In this document: piece after piece, positions 1 through 10,019 of the stretch | Layout of the letters: each line of letters starts with the position of its first letter | Position numbering within the stretch: the first letter of the stretch is position 1 | Source of the DNA: Planctomycetaceae bacterium | GTDB lineage: Bacteria; Planctomycetota; Planctomycetia; Pirellulales; Pirellulaceae | Direction of reading: 5' to 3' | Assembly (NCBI GenBank): GCA_002709225.1 | Contig: PAQH01000164.1 | Location: forward strand, 1-44,759 | Length of the DNA stretch: 44,759 nucleotides | The notes under the pieces: generated by a model | Databases searched by the model: none | What the model was told of the DNA's origin: nothing | What the model saw: only the letters and a program-made list of their open reading frames with translations | Program-made: the position numbers and the translations under genes

Positions 1-126
1 CCGCAGCTTTTGCCGAAACGGTTGGTCGAGCTGAAGACGGCTATCGGGTGCTGCCGCTGCGGTGACACTGACCAGGATGGCTGACAGGACTCCAACCAGG
101 CCAAGCGGGGTATGACGGGACGTCAC
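1..126 (-). CDS. 5' end of an exported protein (partial)
   Basis: The first 42 codons of a minus-strand gene that runs off the left edge. The start is a GTG at 124-126, preceded seven bases upstream by AGAGGAG (134-140 on the plus strand), a good Shine-Dalgarno site. The N-terminus is a typical Sec signal peptide: a short basic segment with Arg and His, a hydrophobic core rich in Leu/Val/Gly, then an AAAA-type cleavage region near residue 26. The mature part begins with Asp-Ser-Arg-Leu-Gln and cannot be assigned. The protein is therefore probably periplasmic or surface-associated. The family is unknown because too little is present. Confidence 0.6.
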   Translation of the reverse strand, partial: MTSRHTPLGLVGVLSAILVSVTAAAAPDSRLQLDQPFRQKLR

Positions 127-254
127 CGACCGGCTCCTCTCGAAAAGTACAACTAGGTACTAGTGTAGCAGCGGGAAGGGGAAAAGGCATTGGGCGCCAG
201 CGCGAACATTACCCGGTAACTCGTGGCAGCGAACTGAAAGTTGCGCGTTGAGAC

Positions 255-283
255 CAGCGGAGGCACCAGTGGTGTCTCCGCTG
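255..283 (-). terminator. Strong hairpin downstream of the sugar isomerase gene
   Basis: The arms CAGCGGAG (255-262) and CTCCGCTG (276-283) are perfectly complementary. The helix continues through a G-T pair and CACC/GGTG to a three-base AGT loop, giving about 13 stacked pairs. It lies about 60 bases beyond the stop codon of the minus-strand isomerase gene and before the start of the next minus-strand gene. No clear T-run follows, so it could terminate transcription or protect the 3' end of the mRNA. Confidence 0.5.
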
Positions 284-343
284 CGTAACCGGTTGGGTAT
301 TCCACCTGCGGCACAGCTGGAGGCCTGGGCATCTTCCGCGGGA

Positions 344-1354
344 TCAGTTTTCAAACGCGGAGTCGAAGGCACCCGCATCTTTGGGAGGCGCGGGGAAATC
401 GACTTTGCGCGTGAACTCGCAGGCTTCCCGGGCACCGAAGTCCCGGTCCATGCCCGAGTCTTCCCATTCAATCGACAGCGGTCCCTGGTAGTCGATTTCG
501 TTCAAGGCCCGCATGATCTCCTCAAAGTTGACACCACCACGGCCGGGGCTGCGGAAATCCCAGCCGCGACGCGCGTCGCCAAAATTCAGATGGCTGGCGA
601 GGATTCCCGTTTTTCCGTTCAGCGTGACGATCGCGTCTTTGACGTGGACGTGGTAGATCCGGTCGGGAAATGCCCGGATGAAATCGACCGGGTCGACCCC
701 CTGCCAGTGCAAGTGGCTGGGGTCGAAATTGAAGCCAAACTCCTCGCGATGATCGAGTGCTTCCAGTGCCCGCTCGGCGGAGTAAATGTCAAACGCGATT
801 TCGGTGGGGTGTACTTCCAGGGCGAACTTGACGCCACATTCACCGAACACATCCAGGATAGGATTGAATCGCTCCGCGAGCAGATCGAAACCGGCGGTGA
901 TCATCTCGTCAGGCACGGGGGGGAAGGAGTAGTTCAGGTGCCAGATGCTGGATCCGGTGAACCCGTTGACCACGTCGACGCCGAATTTCTGGGCGGCGCG
1001 GGCGGTGTCTTTGAGTTCCTCAGCGGCGCGCTGGTTCACACCAGCGGGGTCGCCATCGCCCCACACGTGCGGCGCCGAGAAGAGAATATTCTTGTGCCGT
1101 TCATCGACCGGATCCAGAACCGCCTGGCCGACGAGATGTGCACTGATCGCCAGGCACTGTAGGTCGTGGTTTTCCAATAGTTCCCGTTTGCGACTGCAAT
1201 AATCGTCTTCAGCGAGCGCTTTACCGACTTCGAAGTGATCGCCCCAGCAGGCCAGTTCGATGCCGTCGTAACCGAACTCGGCCGTCTTGCGCGCCATCTC
1301 TTCAATTGGCAGGTCTGCCCATTGGCCAGTAAACAGTGTGACCGGTCGAGCCAT
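344..1354 (-). CDS. Sugar phosphate isomerase/epimerase family protein (TIM barrel)
   Basis: A 336-residue protein of the AP-endonuclease-2-like TIM-barrel superfamily, which includes xylose isomerase-like, IolE-like and tagatose epimerase-like enzymes. These isomerise or epimerise sugars and inositol derivatives using a divalent metal. Putative metal ligands are seen in order: Glu in ALEVHP, Asp/His in [11 protein letters not shown], His in HVHVKDA and Glu in SIEWEDSG near the C-terminus. No signal peptide is seen, so it is probably cytoplasmic. ATG at 1352-1354 was chosen because AAGGAG lies six bases upstream; an in-frame start further upstream would add 13 residues not resembling the family. 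Such genes are abundant in Planctomycetota and the substrate cannot be read from sequence. The 272 bases upstream hold no other gene. Confidence 0.85.
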   Translation of the reverse strand: MARPVTLFTGQWADLPIEEMARKTAEFGYDGIELACWGDHFEVGKALAEDDYCSRKRELLENHDLQCLAISAHLVGQAVLDPVDERHKNILFSAPHVWGDGDPAGVNQRAAEELKDTARAAQKFGVDVVNGFTGSSIWHLNYSFPPVPDEMITAGFDLLAERFNPILDVFGECGVKFALEVHPTEIAFDIYSAERALEALDHREEFGFNFDPSHLHWQGVDPVDFIRAFPDRIYHVHVKDAIVTLNGKTGILASHLNFGDARRGWDFRSPGRGGVNFEEIMRALNEIDYQGPLSIEWEDSGMDRDFGAREACEFTRKVDFPAPPKDAGAFDSAFEN

Positions 1355-1626
1355 TTCTTGCTCCTTGCAAACGCGACGAGGGAATACCAACAATAGGACA
1401 TCGAGCGGTTGAGTTCAGGCCGCGTCGGCGGCTCTGGAAACTCGGTTGTCGCGCCTGGCGAGTTACGTGTTTTTGCGCGAACCGTTGCGCACAGCGGTAT
1501 TCTGACGTACACCCCCTGGCGCCGCAACCGAGGGGGACGAGGGACCGTCGCGGCGCGGCCGCAGGGTCTTACTGACCGCTATGATCGGCCTCGCGGGATC
1601 CTGTTGTGCGCCGCCTGCCGTCGCGT

Positions 1627-2973
1627 TTAGAGCTTGGTCTTGCGGCGAATGTCATAGCAGAGCAAAGCATCCTGGTCTCGCAGGTAGAGTCGCCCCCCCG
1701 CGATCACCGGATGAGGCCAGCTCTTGCCACGGGTGGATGCCATCTTGAACTTGCCCTTCAGACGGTAGGCCTTGGGATTCGCTTCGACGAGCGCCAGGAC
1801 GCCGTTCTCATAGCGGTAGTACAGATGGCCATCCGCGTAGACCACTGCCGCCGAACCACCACCGACGCCCCGTTCCGGGCCCCAGGTCGCTTTGCCGGTC
1901 ACCATGTCGATGCAGATCGGTAGTCCGCGATTGTGGCCGTGGCCGCAGTAGATAAACCCGTCCAATAAGATCATGCCCCCATGGTGGTTTTGCATCTTGT
2001 TGCCGGCCAGAAAATACTCTTCCTGGACTTGGATGCCATCGCCGGAGGCGGAGAGGCGCAGCAGGGCGGAGCCTGTTCCATAGCCCGAAGAACAGAAAAT
2101 CAGGTCGTCTCGGACAATTGGCGTGGGGATGTTGGCCGTACCATTGGCGACTCGTGTGTAGCTCCAGAGCAGTTTTCCGTCACTGGCGCGAATACCAACG
2201 AGGCCACCGCCTACCAGCTGTACGTATTGCTTGGTGCCTCCGCCATGGCTGATCACAATCGACGCATAACCAGCGCCTCCGTGGCCTCCCGCAGCAACAT
2301 TCTCGGGCCGTTTTGTCTGCCAGACGACTTTGCCAGTCTGCTTATTCAAAGCGACCAGCAGGGCTTCGTCAGAACCGGGAGTAACAATCAACAGCTCTCC
2401 ATCGACCAGAGGTGATTCGGAATAGCCCCAGGTGGGAACTCGGCCAGCAAAATCTTTGAGGAAGTTCTTTGTCCATACGAGCTTGCCCGACTCCGTCTCG
2501 ACGCAGGCCAGATCACCGTCGTAGCCCAGGGCAAAGACCAGTTTGCCGTCGACGGTGGGTGTTGAATTAGGAGAACTATTGCCCCCCAATGGTGTTGACC
2601 AGAGGGGTTTTCCGCCATCGATGTCTAACGCCTGGATTTGCGGTCCGTCGGAGGTTTTACCGAGCGTGATGATCTTGTTCTGCAGGATGGCCACGCTTGA
2701 GTAGCCGCCGCCGAGGCCTTCGGTTTGCCAGACTAGCGGTGGCCCCGCCTCTTCCCAGGCATCAGCCAGCCCGGTTTCGGTGGACACCCCGTCCCGCGCG
2801 GGGCCCCGCCACTGCGGCCAGCTTCCGGTGAGTTTGGCGACAGGCGCGGAGGTGGAGACGAGCTGGAGCTGAGGGGCAGGCGCGGTGTCCGATGTGGAGC
2901 AGGAAAGGGTGCCGGCCACTACCAGAGCGCCGCACAACAGACCACACCTATTTCGAAGGTCGTGAAATTTCAT
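1627..2973 (-). CDS. PQQ-like beta-propeller protein, probable lipoprotein
   Basis: A 448-residue protein with an N-terminal signal sequence (MKFHDLRNR, then a hydrophobic core) ending in LSC, compatible with a lipoprotein cleavage site although the -3 residue is not ideal. The mature protein starts with WPQWRGP and has repeated blades of the form G(K/G)xLW or GKVVW, the mark of PQQ-like (BamB/quinoprotein alcohol dehydrogenase-like) eight-bladed propellers. Blade motifs fall near GGKPLWS, SGKLVWT, TGKVVWQ, DGKLLWS and TGKATWG. No dehydrogenase catalytic signature is seen, so it is more likely a binding or scaffold propeller than an enzyme. The ATG at 2971-2973 has CAGGAA upstream. A related propeller gene lies at 43160-44416. 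Function is unknown. Confidence 0.85.
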   Translation of the reverse strand: MKFHDLRNRCGLLCGALVVAGTLSCSTSDTAPAPQLQLVSTSAPVAKLTGSWPQWRGPARDGVSTETGLADAWEEAGPPLVWQTEGLGGGYSSVAILQNKIITLGKTSDGPQIQALDIDGGKPLWSTPLGGNSSPNSTPTVDGKLVFALGYDGDLACVETESGKLVWTKNFLKDFAGRVPTWGYSESPLVDGELLIVTPGSDEALLVALNKQTGKVVWQTKRPENVAAGGHGGAGYASIVISHGGGTKQYVQLVGGGLVGIRASDGKLLWSYTRVANGTANIPTPIVRDDLIFCSSGYGTGSALLRLSASGDGIQVQEEYFLAGNKMQNHHGGMILLDGFIYCGHGHNRGLPICIDMVTGKATWGPERGVGGGSAAVVYADGHLYYRYENGVLALVEANPKAYRLKGKFKMASTRGKSWPHPVIAGGRLYLRDQDALLCYDIRRKTKL

Positions 2974-2999
2974 GAGTTTCCTGCAGTCGAGAAGGTTGG

Positions 3000-3091
3000 T
3001 TGCCTGGAGAAGATGGCGGCAATTATAACGAGTCGGCGTTCCAGGGGGTAGAATTGGCGGACCAAGCGGCACATCTACCCCTCCCGCTTGG
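3000..3091 (+). promoter_or_regulatory. Candidate promoter and leader hairpin for the amidase gene
   Basis: TTGCCT (3000-3005), an 18-base spacer and TATAAC (3024-3029) match a sigma-70 promoter at 4/6 and 5/6 positions. The inferred leader contains a perfect 8-bp inverted repeat, CCAAGCGG (3062-3069) and CCGCTTGG (3084-3091), with a 14-base loop, ending about 54 bases before the GTG start. The promoter is a guess from consensus; the inverted repeat is seen directly. Confidence 0.3.
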
Positions 3092-3144
3092 CGATAAATC
3101 GATGGAGAGTAGCGACTTCCGTTCTCTTTCACCACGAGGTTCTT

Positions 3145-4566
3145 GTGAATGCGTCCGAACTTTGTGCGCTCTCGGCAACCGAGCTGGTGGCATTAATTCG
3201 TGAAAAACACGTCTTGCCATCGGAAATAACACGGGCTGTCTTGGACCGGATCCAGGCGGTGAATCCACAGCTCAATGCCTATTGCACGATCGAATCAGAA
3301 ACCGCCATGGCCGCGGCGGACCGACTTGACGAAGCGGTTCAACGCGGAGATGCACTTGGACCATTGTGTGGAGTCCCGATCTCGATCAAGGACATCCTGT
3401 ATGTCCGTGACTCGCGTACCACGTTCGGGTCTCGCTTGTTCGCGGATCATGTGACCCGCGAAGACGCCCCCGCCATCGACCGCTTGCGTAAGGCGGGGGC
3501 GATTTTTGTGGGTCGCACCAATACGCCTGAATTTGGCTTTAAGGGTGTGACCGACAACCGATTATTTGGAGCCACACGGAATCCCTGGAATCCTGCACTG
3601 ACTTCTGGTGGTTCCAGTGGCGGTGCGGCGGTCGCGGTGGCAACCGGCATGGGGCCCGTGGGTATCGGGACGGATGGTGGTGGATCGATTCGTATCCCGG
3701 CCTCCTTTTGCGGTTTGGTTGGTTTGAAAGCTTCTTTCGGCAGGATTCCGAATTATCCGGCGACCGCGGTTGATTCACTGCGTCATACCGGACCCTTGAC
3801 CAGGACGGTTGCTGATGCCGCGCTGGTCTTGGAGGTAATGGCGGGTGCGGATGAGCGTGATCCCTCCTCGTTGGGAGGCGCGGTGTCGAACTACCCGCGT
3901 TTAATTGAACAGGGAATCGACGGTTGGCGCGTCGGATTCAGCGCGGATTTGGGATTTGCCGACGTCGATCCCGAAGTAAGGCGAATCTGTTCAGCCGCTT
4001 GTCAGTCGTTGTCGGCGGCGGGAGCTCGTGTTGCAGATGTCGAATTGGACTGGCGAGACCCGTACGATTGCTGGAACGTGTTTTTCTATGGAGGAATCGG
4101 AGGGCTCTTGGCACGTCGACTCGAGTCTGAAGGTGATTTGCTCGATCCCGGCTTGCGCACGATCGTAATGGCGGGGAGTAAGTTGCGCGCGGAGCAGCTG
4201 GTCGACGCGCAGTTTCAACGCAACGGATTCTGGCACCAGGTACATCCTTGTTTCCGGGAATTGCGTTTGTTGGTCACGCCGACATTGGCAGTGCCGCCGT
4301 TTCCCCTGGGCCAAGATGACGCGGATCCAATCGGACAGGCAAGTCGTCCGCTGGGATGGACACCGTTCACCTATCCGTTCAATTTGACGGGCCACCCCGC
4401 GGTGAGTGTGCCTTGTGGCTTTACTCAGTCCGGACTACCCGTGGGGTTACAGATTGTGGGGGCCCGTTTTGATGATCTGGGCGTACTGTGTGCCGCCCGG
4501 GCTCTGGAGCAGATCCAACCATGGGCGGATCGTTGGCCCCCGGACATTGCTGCAACGCAGCAATAG
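3145..4566 (+). CDS. Amidase (amidase-signature family)
   Basis: A 473-residue amidase-signature hydrolase related to GatA and to aliphatic and aryl amidases. The Ser-cisSer-Lys triad is visible: Lys82 in ISIKD, the Ser pair 157/158 in GGSSGG and Ser181 in DGGGSIRIP. The family hydrolyses carboxamides to acid plus ammonia. The GTG at 3145 was chosen because ACGAGG lies just upstream and the protein then begins with the usual alpha-helical sequence containing LSATELVALIREK; a longer reading from a TTG at 3088 would add 19 unlike residues. No signal peptide is present, so it is cytoplasmic, unlike the second amidase at 20244. No gatB or gatC is nearby. It could be a GatA, but standing alone it is more likely a general amidase. 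Confidence 0.85.
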   Translation: MNASELCALSATELVALIREKHVLPSEITRAVLDRIQAVNPQLNAYCTIESETAMAAADRLDEAVQRGDALGPLCGVPISIKDILYVRDSRTTFGSRLFADHVTREDAPAIDRLRKAGAIFVGRTNTPEFGFKGVTDNRLFGATRNPWNPALTSGGSSGGAAVAVATGMGPVGIGTDGGGSIRIPASFCGLVGLKASFGRIPNYPATAVDSLRHTGPLTRTVADAALVLEVMAGADERDPSSLGGAVSNYPRLIEQGIDGWRVGFSADLGFADVDPEVRRICSAACQSLSAAGARVADVELDWRDPYDCWNVFFYGGIGGLLARRLESEGDLLDPGLRTIVMAGSKLRAEQLVDAQFQRNGFWHQVHPCFRELRLLVTPTLAVPPFPLGQDDADPIGQASRPLGWTPFTYPFNLTGHPAVSVPCGFTQSGLPVGLQIVGARFDDLGVLCAARALEQIQPWADRWPPDIAATQQ

Positions 4567-4594
4567 CGGCGAGGTTGCCCGCGATGGCTGTGTC

Positions 4595-6176
<1,582 letters not shown>

Positions 6177-6770
6177 ATGTTCAGTGGGATCGTCGAAAAA
6201 TTGGGGTTGGTTCGCCAGGTAGAAGAGCAACCTCCGGGTGTGCGTTTGACGCTCGAAGTGGGCAAACTGGCGGAAGAAGTGGCGATCGGTGAAAGTGTGG
6301 CGATCAATGGGTGCTGTCTGACAGCGATCGAGTCGGGGCCGGATTGGCTGGTTTTCGAAGCGGGCGAGGAGACACGAACGCGGACGAATCTCGGTGACCT
6401 GCGCCTAGCTGGGCGGGTCAACATAGAACGTTCAATGCGGCTGTCCGATCGATTGAGCGGGCATTTCGTGACGGGCCACGTGGATGCCGTGGGGACTCTC
6501 GAGGAACGAATTGACGACGGAGACTGGTCGACATGCTGGTTTCAGATGCCGCAACGACTTGCCTGCCAGATGGCCAGCAAGGGATCCGTTGCTGTTGACG
6601 GTGTCAGTCTCACGTTGGTCGATGTTGACGAAAGCCGGTTTAGTGTGGCGTTGATTCCACATACTCTGCAGGTGACAACACTCGGCCAGCTGCAACTCGG
6701 TGACCCAGTTAATCTGGAAACCGATGTATTGGCAAAATATGTGCAGCAGCAATTGGAACACCGTCCATAA
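6177..6770 (+). CDS. ribE: Riboflavin synthase, alpha subunit
   Basis: A 197-residue lumazine-binding protein. It converts two molecules of 6,7-dimethyl-8-ribityllumazine into riboflavin and a pyrimidinedione. It begins with the family hallmark MFSGIVE and has two tandem lumazine-binding halves. The first carries GESVAINGCCLTA and the second begins around GHFVTGHVDAVG, with the matching GSVAVDGVSLTLV. The start at 6177 is fixed by this hallmark; AGGAGG is upstream at a slightly long distance of about 13 bases. The ksgA-like gene follows after 11 to 29 bases, depending on its start, suggesting cotranscription. Other riboflavin genes are not in the window. Confidence 0.95.
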   Translation: MFSGIVEKLGLVRQVEEQPPGVRLTLEVGKLAEEVAIGESVAINGCCLTAIESGPDWLVFEAGEETRTRTNLGDLRLAGRVNIERSMRLSDRLSGHFVTGHVDAVGTLEERIDDGDWSTCWFQMPQRLACQMASKGSVAVDGVSLTLVDVDESRFSVALIPHTLQVTTLGQLQLGDPVNLETDVLAKYVQQQLEHRP

Positions 6771-6799
6771 ACGCTTCCCTAGTGAAAGAACGTCAATCG

Positions 6800-7735
6800 A
6801 TGCAGGCAGCCCGACAGACCATCTCGTTCCTGAATCGACGTTTTCGTGAAGTGGGCTTACGTCCCGATGCACGCCGTGGTCAAAACTTTCTGATTGACCT
6901 CAATCTTGTGCAGCTGTTGGCTCGGTCCGCCGAAGTCTCTGCGCAAGATGTTGTCCTTGAAGTGGGGACCGGAATGGGTTCATTGACTGCCATGCTTGCG
7001 GCGGATGCGGAGACGGTAGTTACCGTGGAAGTCGATCGTAATCTCTACGGATTAGCCTCCGAGGAGCTGCTTCAGTACAACAACGTCCGCATGCTTTGTC
7101 AGGACGCGCTGAAGAACAAGAACACCATGCACCCGCTGGTGATTGAAACGGTAACCGAAGCACTTGGTGACCGATTATCTGAAAACACGCCGGCCAGGGC
7201 GATCATTCCGGGCTTCAAGCTGGCGGCCAATCTGCCTTACAATATTGCGACGCCCATCGTCTCCAACATGCTGTTGTCGCCAGTTGTTCCGGAATCGATG
7301 ACGGTGACGATTCAACGCGAATTGGCGGAACGGATAACGGCGCGACCCCGCTGTAAGGATTACAGCGCGCTGAGCGTCTGGATGCAAGTACAATGCGACA
7401 CAGAGATCGTTCGCATTATGCGGCCAGGTGTGTTTTGGCCACGGCCCAAAGTCGAGTCTGCCATCATTCGTATCGTACCTCGTGCGGACCTCCGTGACCG
7501 TATTGAGGACCTTGATTTCTTTCACGAATTCGCGCGGTCCATGTTCCAGCACCGACGCAAGTTTCTGCGCAGTGTCCTGGTGAGCGCTTACAAGCATAGG
7601 CTCGACAAACCTGGGGTCGATGAAATACTGGCAGCCCAGAATCTCGACGCGAAATCGCGCTCGGAGGAACTCGACATCAACCAGATGTTATCGTTGTGTG
7701 ATGTGATTCGAATGAGACTGGCGGACGACGTCTGA
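6800..7735 (+). CDS. rsmA/ksgA: Ribosomal RNA small subunit methyltransferase A (16S rRNA dimethyladenosine transferase)
   Basis: A 311-residue SAM-dependent methyltransferase that dimethylates two adjacent adenines in the 3' hairpin of 16S rRNA. Family motifs are seen in order: RRGQNFLID near the N-terminus, the SAM loop LEVGTGMGSLT, VEVDRN, the catalytic NLPYNIATPI and the C-terminal RPKVESAIIRI with the helical FQHRRK region. Compared with the usual protein there is an insertion of roughly 30 residues between the QDALK region and NLPY. The start is uncertain: ATG at 6800 is preferred, but an in-frame GTG at 6782 would add six residues and neither has a convincing Shine-Dalgarno site. It probably shares a transcript with ribE. 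Confidence 0.93.
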   Translation: MQAARQTISFLNRRFREVGLRPDARRGQNFLIDLNLVQLLARSAEVSAQDVVLEVGTGMGSLTAMLAADAETVVTVEVDRNLYGLASEELLQYNNVRMLCQDALKNKNTMHPLVIETVTEALGDRLSENTPARAIIPGFKLAANLPYNIATPIVSNMLLSPVVPESMTVTIQRELAERITARPRCKDYSALSVWMQVQCDTEIVRIMRPGVFWPRPKVESAIIRIVPRADLRDRIEDLDFFHEFARSMFQHRRKFLRSVLVSAYKHRLDKPGVDEILAAQNLDAKSRSEELDINQMLSLCDVIRMRLADDV

Positions 7736-7893
7736 TGCGATTGGCGATTCTCTGTCCCAGCCCATTGCCATTCTCGGCCCGCCTGCTGTCAACGATGGCG
7801 GTTTTCTACACGGGTTCTCACGATTAAGTTGTATAGTGTATGGGAGAACGATGGCGAGGTCGTCGTTGGTAATTCGAGAAAGGGAATGTTGCC

Positions 7894-9027
7894 ATGGCGG
7901 GATGGCTTGTGTGTGCGGTGATTGTCGCATCGGCTCCACAGGACCGGGCGGTGGACGCGGCGCAAGTGGCGAAGGACCGACGCGTCGTCGAAACCCTGTT
8001 GCGATTGAAGGGCATCAAGCTCAACAGCAATCCGAAGTGGAAAGCGGCCGTCCAGCGACATCTGCGCCGTATCGAGGGGCGTCCCAAGTATTTTGAGCTT
8101 GTCGAACGATTCGAATTGCGCGATGAAAGTCCGCAACTCTTACAATTGGCGAGCGCCGCGAAAACGCCCAGTGCGACGGTCAGCGCGGTGCGGTTGTTGT
8201 TGAAATTCGAGCAACAGGGAGCAATTCGCCAGGCACTCCAGCAACACCCTGCTCAGGCTCCCGGATTAATCTCCAGTCTGGGGTTGGCTGGCGGTGTTGT
8301 GGTGTTGGAGCTACTTCAGCCGCTGGTGACGGATGACAAGCAATCGTTGGCCGTCCGCAGTGCGGCAGCCCGAGCCGTAGGTCGCAATCTTAGGGGACAG
8401 CGGTTTTTGCTGGGGCTGGTACGCAGCAAGAAGCTGGCCCGAGATTTGCACTTCACAGTGGCGGACGTGCTCTTCGCATCCCCGGCCGCTGAGGTGCGGG
8501 ATGAAGTGGCCCGTTATTTGAAGTTGCCTGCGGCCAAGGGCAAGCCGTTACCGCCCGTGTCGGAGCTGGTACAGCGTCGCGGTGACAAGCGACGTGGCGC
8601 AGAGATCTTTCAGATGCGTGGTACCTGTGCCAAGTGCCATAAGGTCCGAGGGACAGGGAAAGAAGTCGGTCCGGATCTGTCAGAAATCGGGAGCAAACTT
8701 TCTTCCCAAGCCTTGTATGTATCGATTCTCGATCCCAGCGCCGGGATAAGCCACAATTATGAGTCGTACATCGTAGTTACCGCCGAGGGTACGGTGTTGA
8801 CGGGAGTCAAGGTCAGCGAATCGGGAACACGGATTACGATCAAGACGGCTGAAGCAGTAGAACGCACCTTTGCAAAAGAGAATCTGGAAGAAGTCATCAA
8901 GCAGCCAACGTCGTTGATGCCGGAGGATTTGCAAAAGAACCTGTCGGCGGAAGATCTGGTCGATCTGGTGGAGTACTTGAAAACGCTGAAAAAGGTCCCC
9001 GCTGGTGTCCCGTCCGCCAAACCCTGA
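7894..9027 (+). CDS. HEAT-like protein with C-terminal planctomycete-type heme-binding c-type cytochrome domain
   Basis: A 377-residue protein with a short hydrophobic N-terminus (MAGWLVCAVIVAS), probably a signal peptide. Residues about 80-210 form alpha-helical HEAT-like repeats. The C-terminal 140 residues resemble the planctomycete/verrucomicrobial putative heme-binding domain: RGxxIFxxRG precedes heme site Cys245-Ala-Lys-Cys248-His249, then GPDLSEIG, ILDPSAGI, a small beta domain and the closing MPEDLQKNLSAEDLVDLVEYLKTL. It should be a periplasmic electron carrier or the heme part of a larger redox enzyme. In relatives this domain often sits behind a propeller dehydrogenase, which is missing here. 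The start has AAAGGGA upstream. The isomerase-like gene begins nine bases after its stop, suggesting one operon. Confidence 0.85.
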   Translation: MAGWLVCAVIVASAPQDRAVDAAQVAKDRRVVETLLRLKGIKLNSNPKWKAAVQRHLRRIEGRPKYFELVERFELRDESPQLLQLASAAKTPSATVSAVRLLLKFEQQGAIRQALQQHPAQAPGLISSLGLAGGVVVLELLQPLVTDDKQSLAVRSAAARAVGRNLRGQRFLLGLVRSKKLARDLHFTVADVLFASPAAEVRDEVARYLKLPAAKGKPLPPVSELVQRRGDKRRGAEIFQMRGTCAKCHKVRGTGKEVGPDLSEIGSKLSSQALYVSILDPSAGISHNYESYIVVTAEGTVLTGVKVSESGTRITIKTAEAVERTFAKENLEEVIKQPTSLMPEDLQKNLSAEDLVDLVEYLKTLKKVPAGVPSAKP

Positions 9028-9036
9028 GGTTGCGAC

Positions 9037-9954
9037 ATGCCCAACATAAATCGGCGTTCTTTTATCGAATCGAGTGCAGCGCTGGCTGGCAGTGGCGGAA
9101 TCGCTACCGGCTTCATCGCAGGTTCGGAGAAGTCCGCAGAGCAACCAGCGAAAGAACAACCGGAGAATACGATCGGCAAGACGCCGCATACCAAATTTGC
9201 GGTGAATGTCGAAATGTGGTGGACCCAATTGCCATTTCTGGAACGAATTCGACGGGCCGCCGCACTCGGTTTTCCGGCGGTCGAGTTCTGGCCATACCAA
9301 GGGAAAGATCTGCCGGCGATTGCGCGACTGACAAGCGATTTGAAAGTAGAAATCGCACAATTCACGGCCTGGGGATTCGCGCCTGGCATGAATCATCCCG
9401 AGAACGAATCACGATTCTTGGCGACGATCGAAGAAGCCTGTCAAGTGGCGCATCAGCTGCGTTGCGACAAAATGACTGTGGTAGCGGGGAATGTACAGAA
9501 GGGGATGACGCAACAGCAGATGCTGGCACAGGTCGTCAAGGCATTGCGGCAGGCGGCGCCAATTGCTGAGAAAAATAAGGTAATGCTCATCCTTGAGCCG
9601 ATGAACGGGCGCGTGGACCACCCGGGGCACTGTTTGTACGGCAGCCCGGACGCCGTACGGATTTGTCAGCAAGTCGACTCACCGTATGTCAAGATTAACT
9701 GGGATCTCTACCATATGCAGATCGAAGAAGGGGATTTGTGTGGTCGGTTACGCGATGGATTCAAGCAGGTTGGTTACCTGCAATTAGCGGACCACCCCGG
9801 TCGCCATGAACCCGGGACGGGAGAGATTCATTACAACCGTGTGCTGCGGGCGGCGTCGGAGCTGGGGTATCGTGGATACGTAGGTCTCGAGTGCCGCCCC
9901 AGCGGGACAGAAGTTGCGGCCGCCCGCGCGGTTGCTGCGGCAGATGTCTGGTGA
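9037..9954 (+). CDS. Tat-exported hydroxypyruvate isomerase-like TIM-barrel protein
   Basis: A 305-residue member of the hydroxypyruvate isomerase/sugar isomerase TIM-barrel family. The N-terminus carries a twin-arginine signal: NRRSFIESSAALAG followed by a small-residue hydrophobic stretch. Metal-site motifs typical of the Hyi branch are visible: LEPMNGRVDHPG, KINWDLYHMQ, QLADHPGRHEPG and GLECRPSG. In the cytosol this family interconverts hydroxypyruvate and tartronate semialdehyde, but the Tat signal implies the folded enzyme acts in the periplasm, so the real substrate may differ. It is nine bases downstream of the HEAT/cytochrome gene and is probably cotranscribed with it. Confidence 0.85.
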   Translation: MPNINRRSFIESSAALAGSGGIATGFIAGSEKSAEQPAKEQPENTIGKTPHTKFAVNVEMWWTQLPFLERIRRAAALGFPAVEFWPYQGKDLPAIARLTSDLKVEIAQFTAWGFAPGMNHPENESRFLATIEEACQVAHQLRCDKMTVVAGNVQKGMTQQQMLAQVVKALRQAAPIAEKNKVMLILEPMNGRVDHPGHCLYGSPDAVRICQQVDSPYVKINWDLYHMQIEEGDLCGRLRDGFKQVGYLQLADHPGRHEPGTGEIHYNRVLRAASELGYRGYVGLECRPSGTEVAAARAVAAADVW

Positions 9955-10019
9955 AGTTCAATTGCTCGTAGAGGGACTCCATTACCTGACTGGGAGTGTT
10001 GCGGAACGCTTTTGATGCC

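Noticed and set aside
248..1162. A 304-codon open frame on the plus strand
   Set aside because: It lies antisense to the sugar isomerase gene, whose motifs are unambiguous. The product has no recognisable sequence and no ribosome-binding site.
3145..4566. GatA of the Glu-tRNA(Gln) amidotransferase
   Set aside because: No gatB or gatC is nearby and the residues that separate GatA from general amidases could not be verified by eye.
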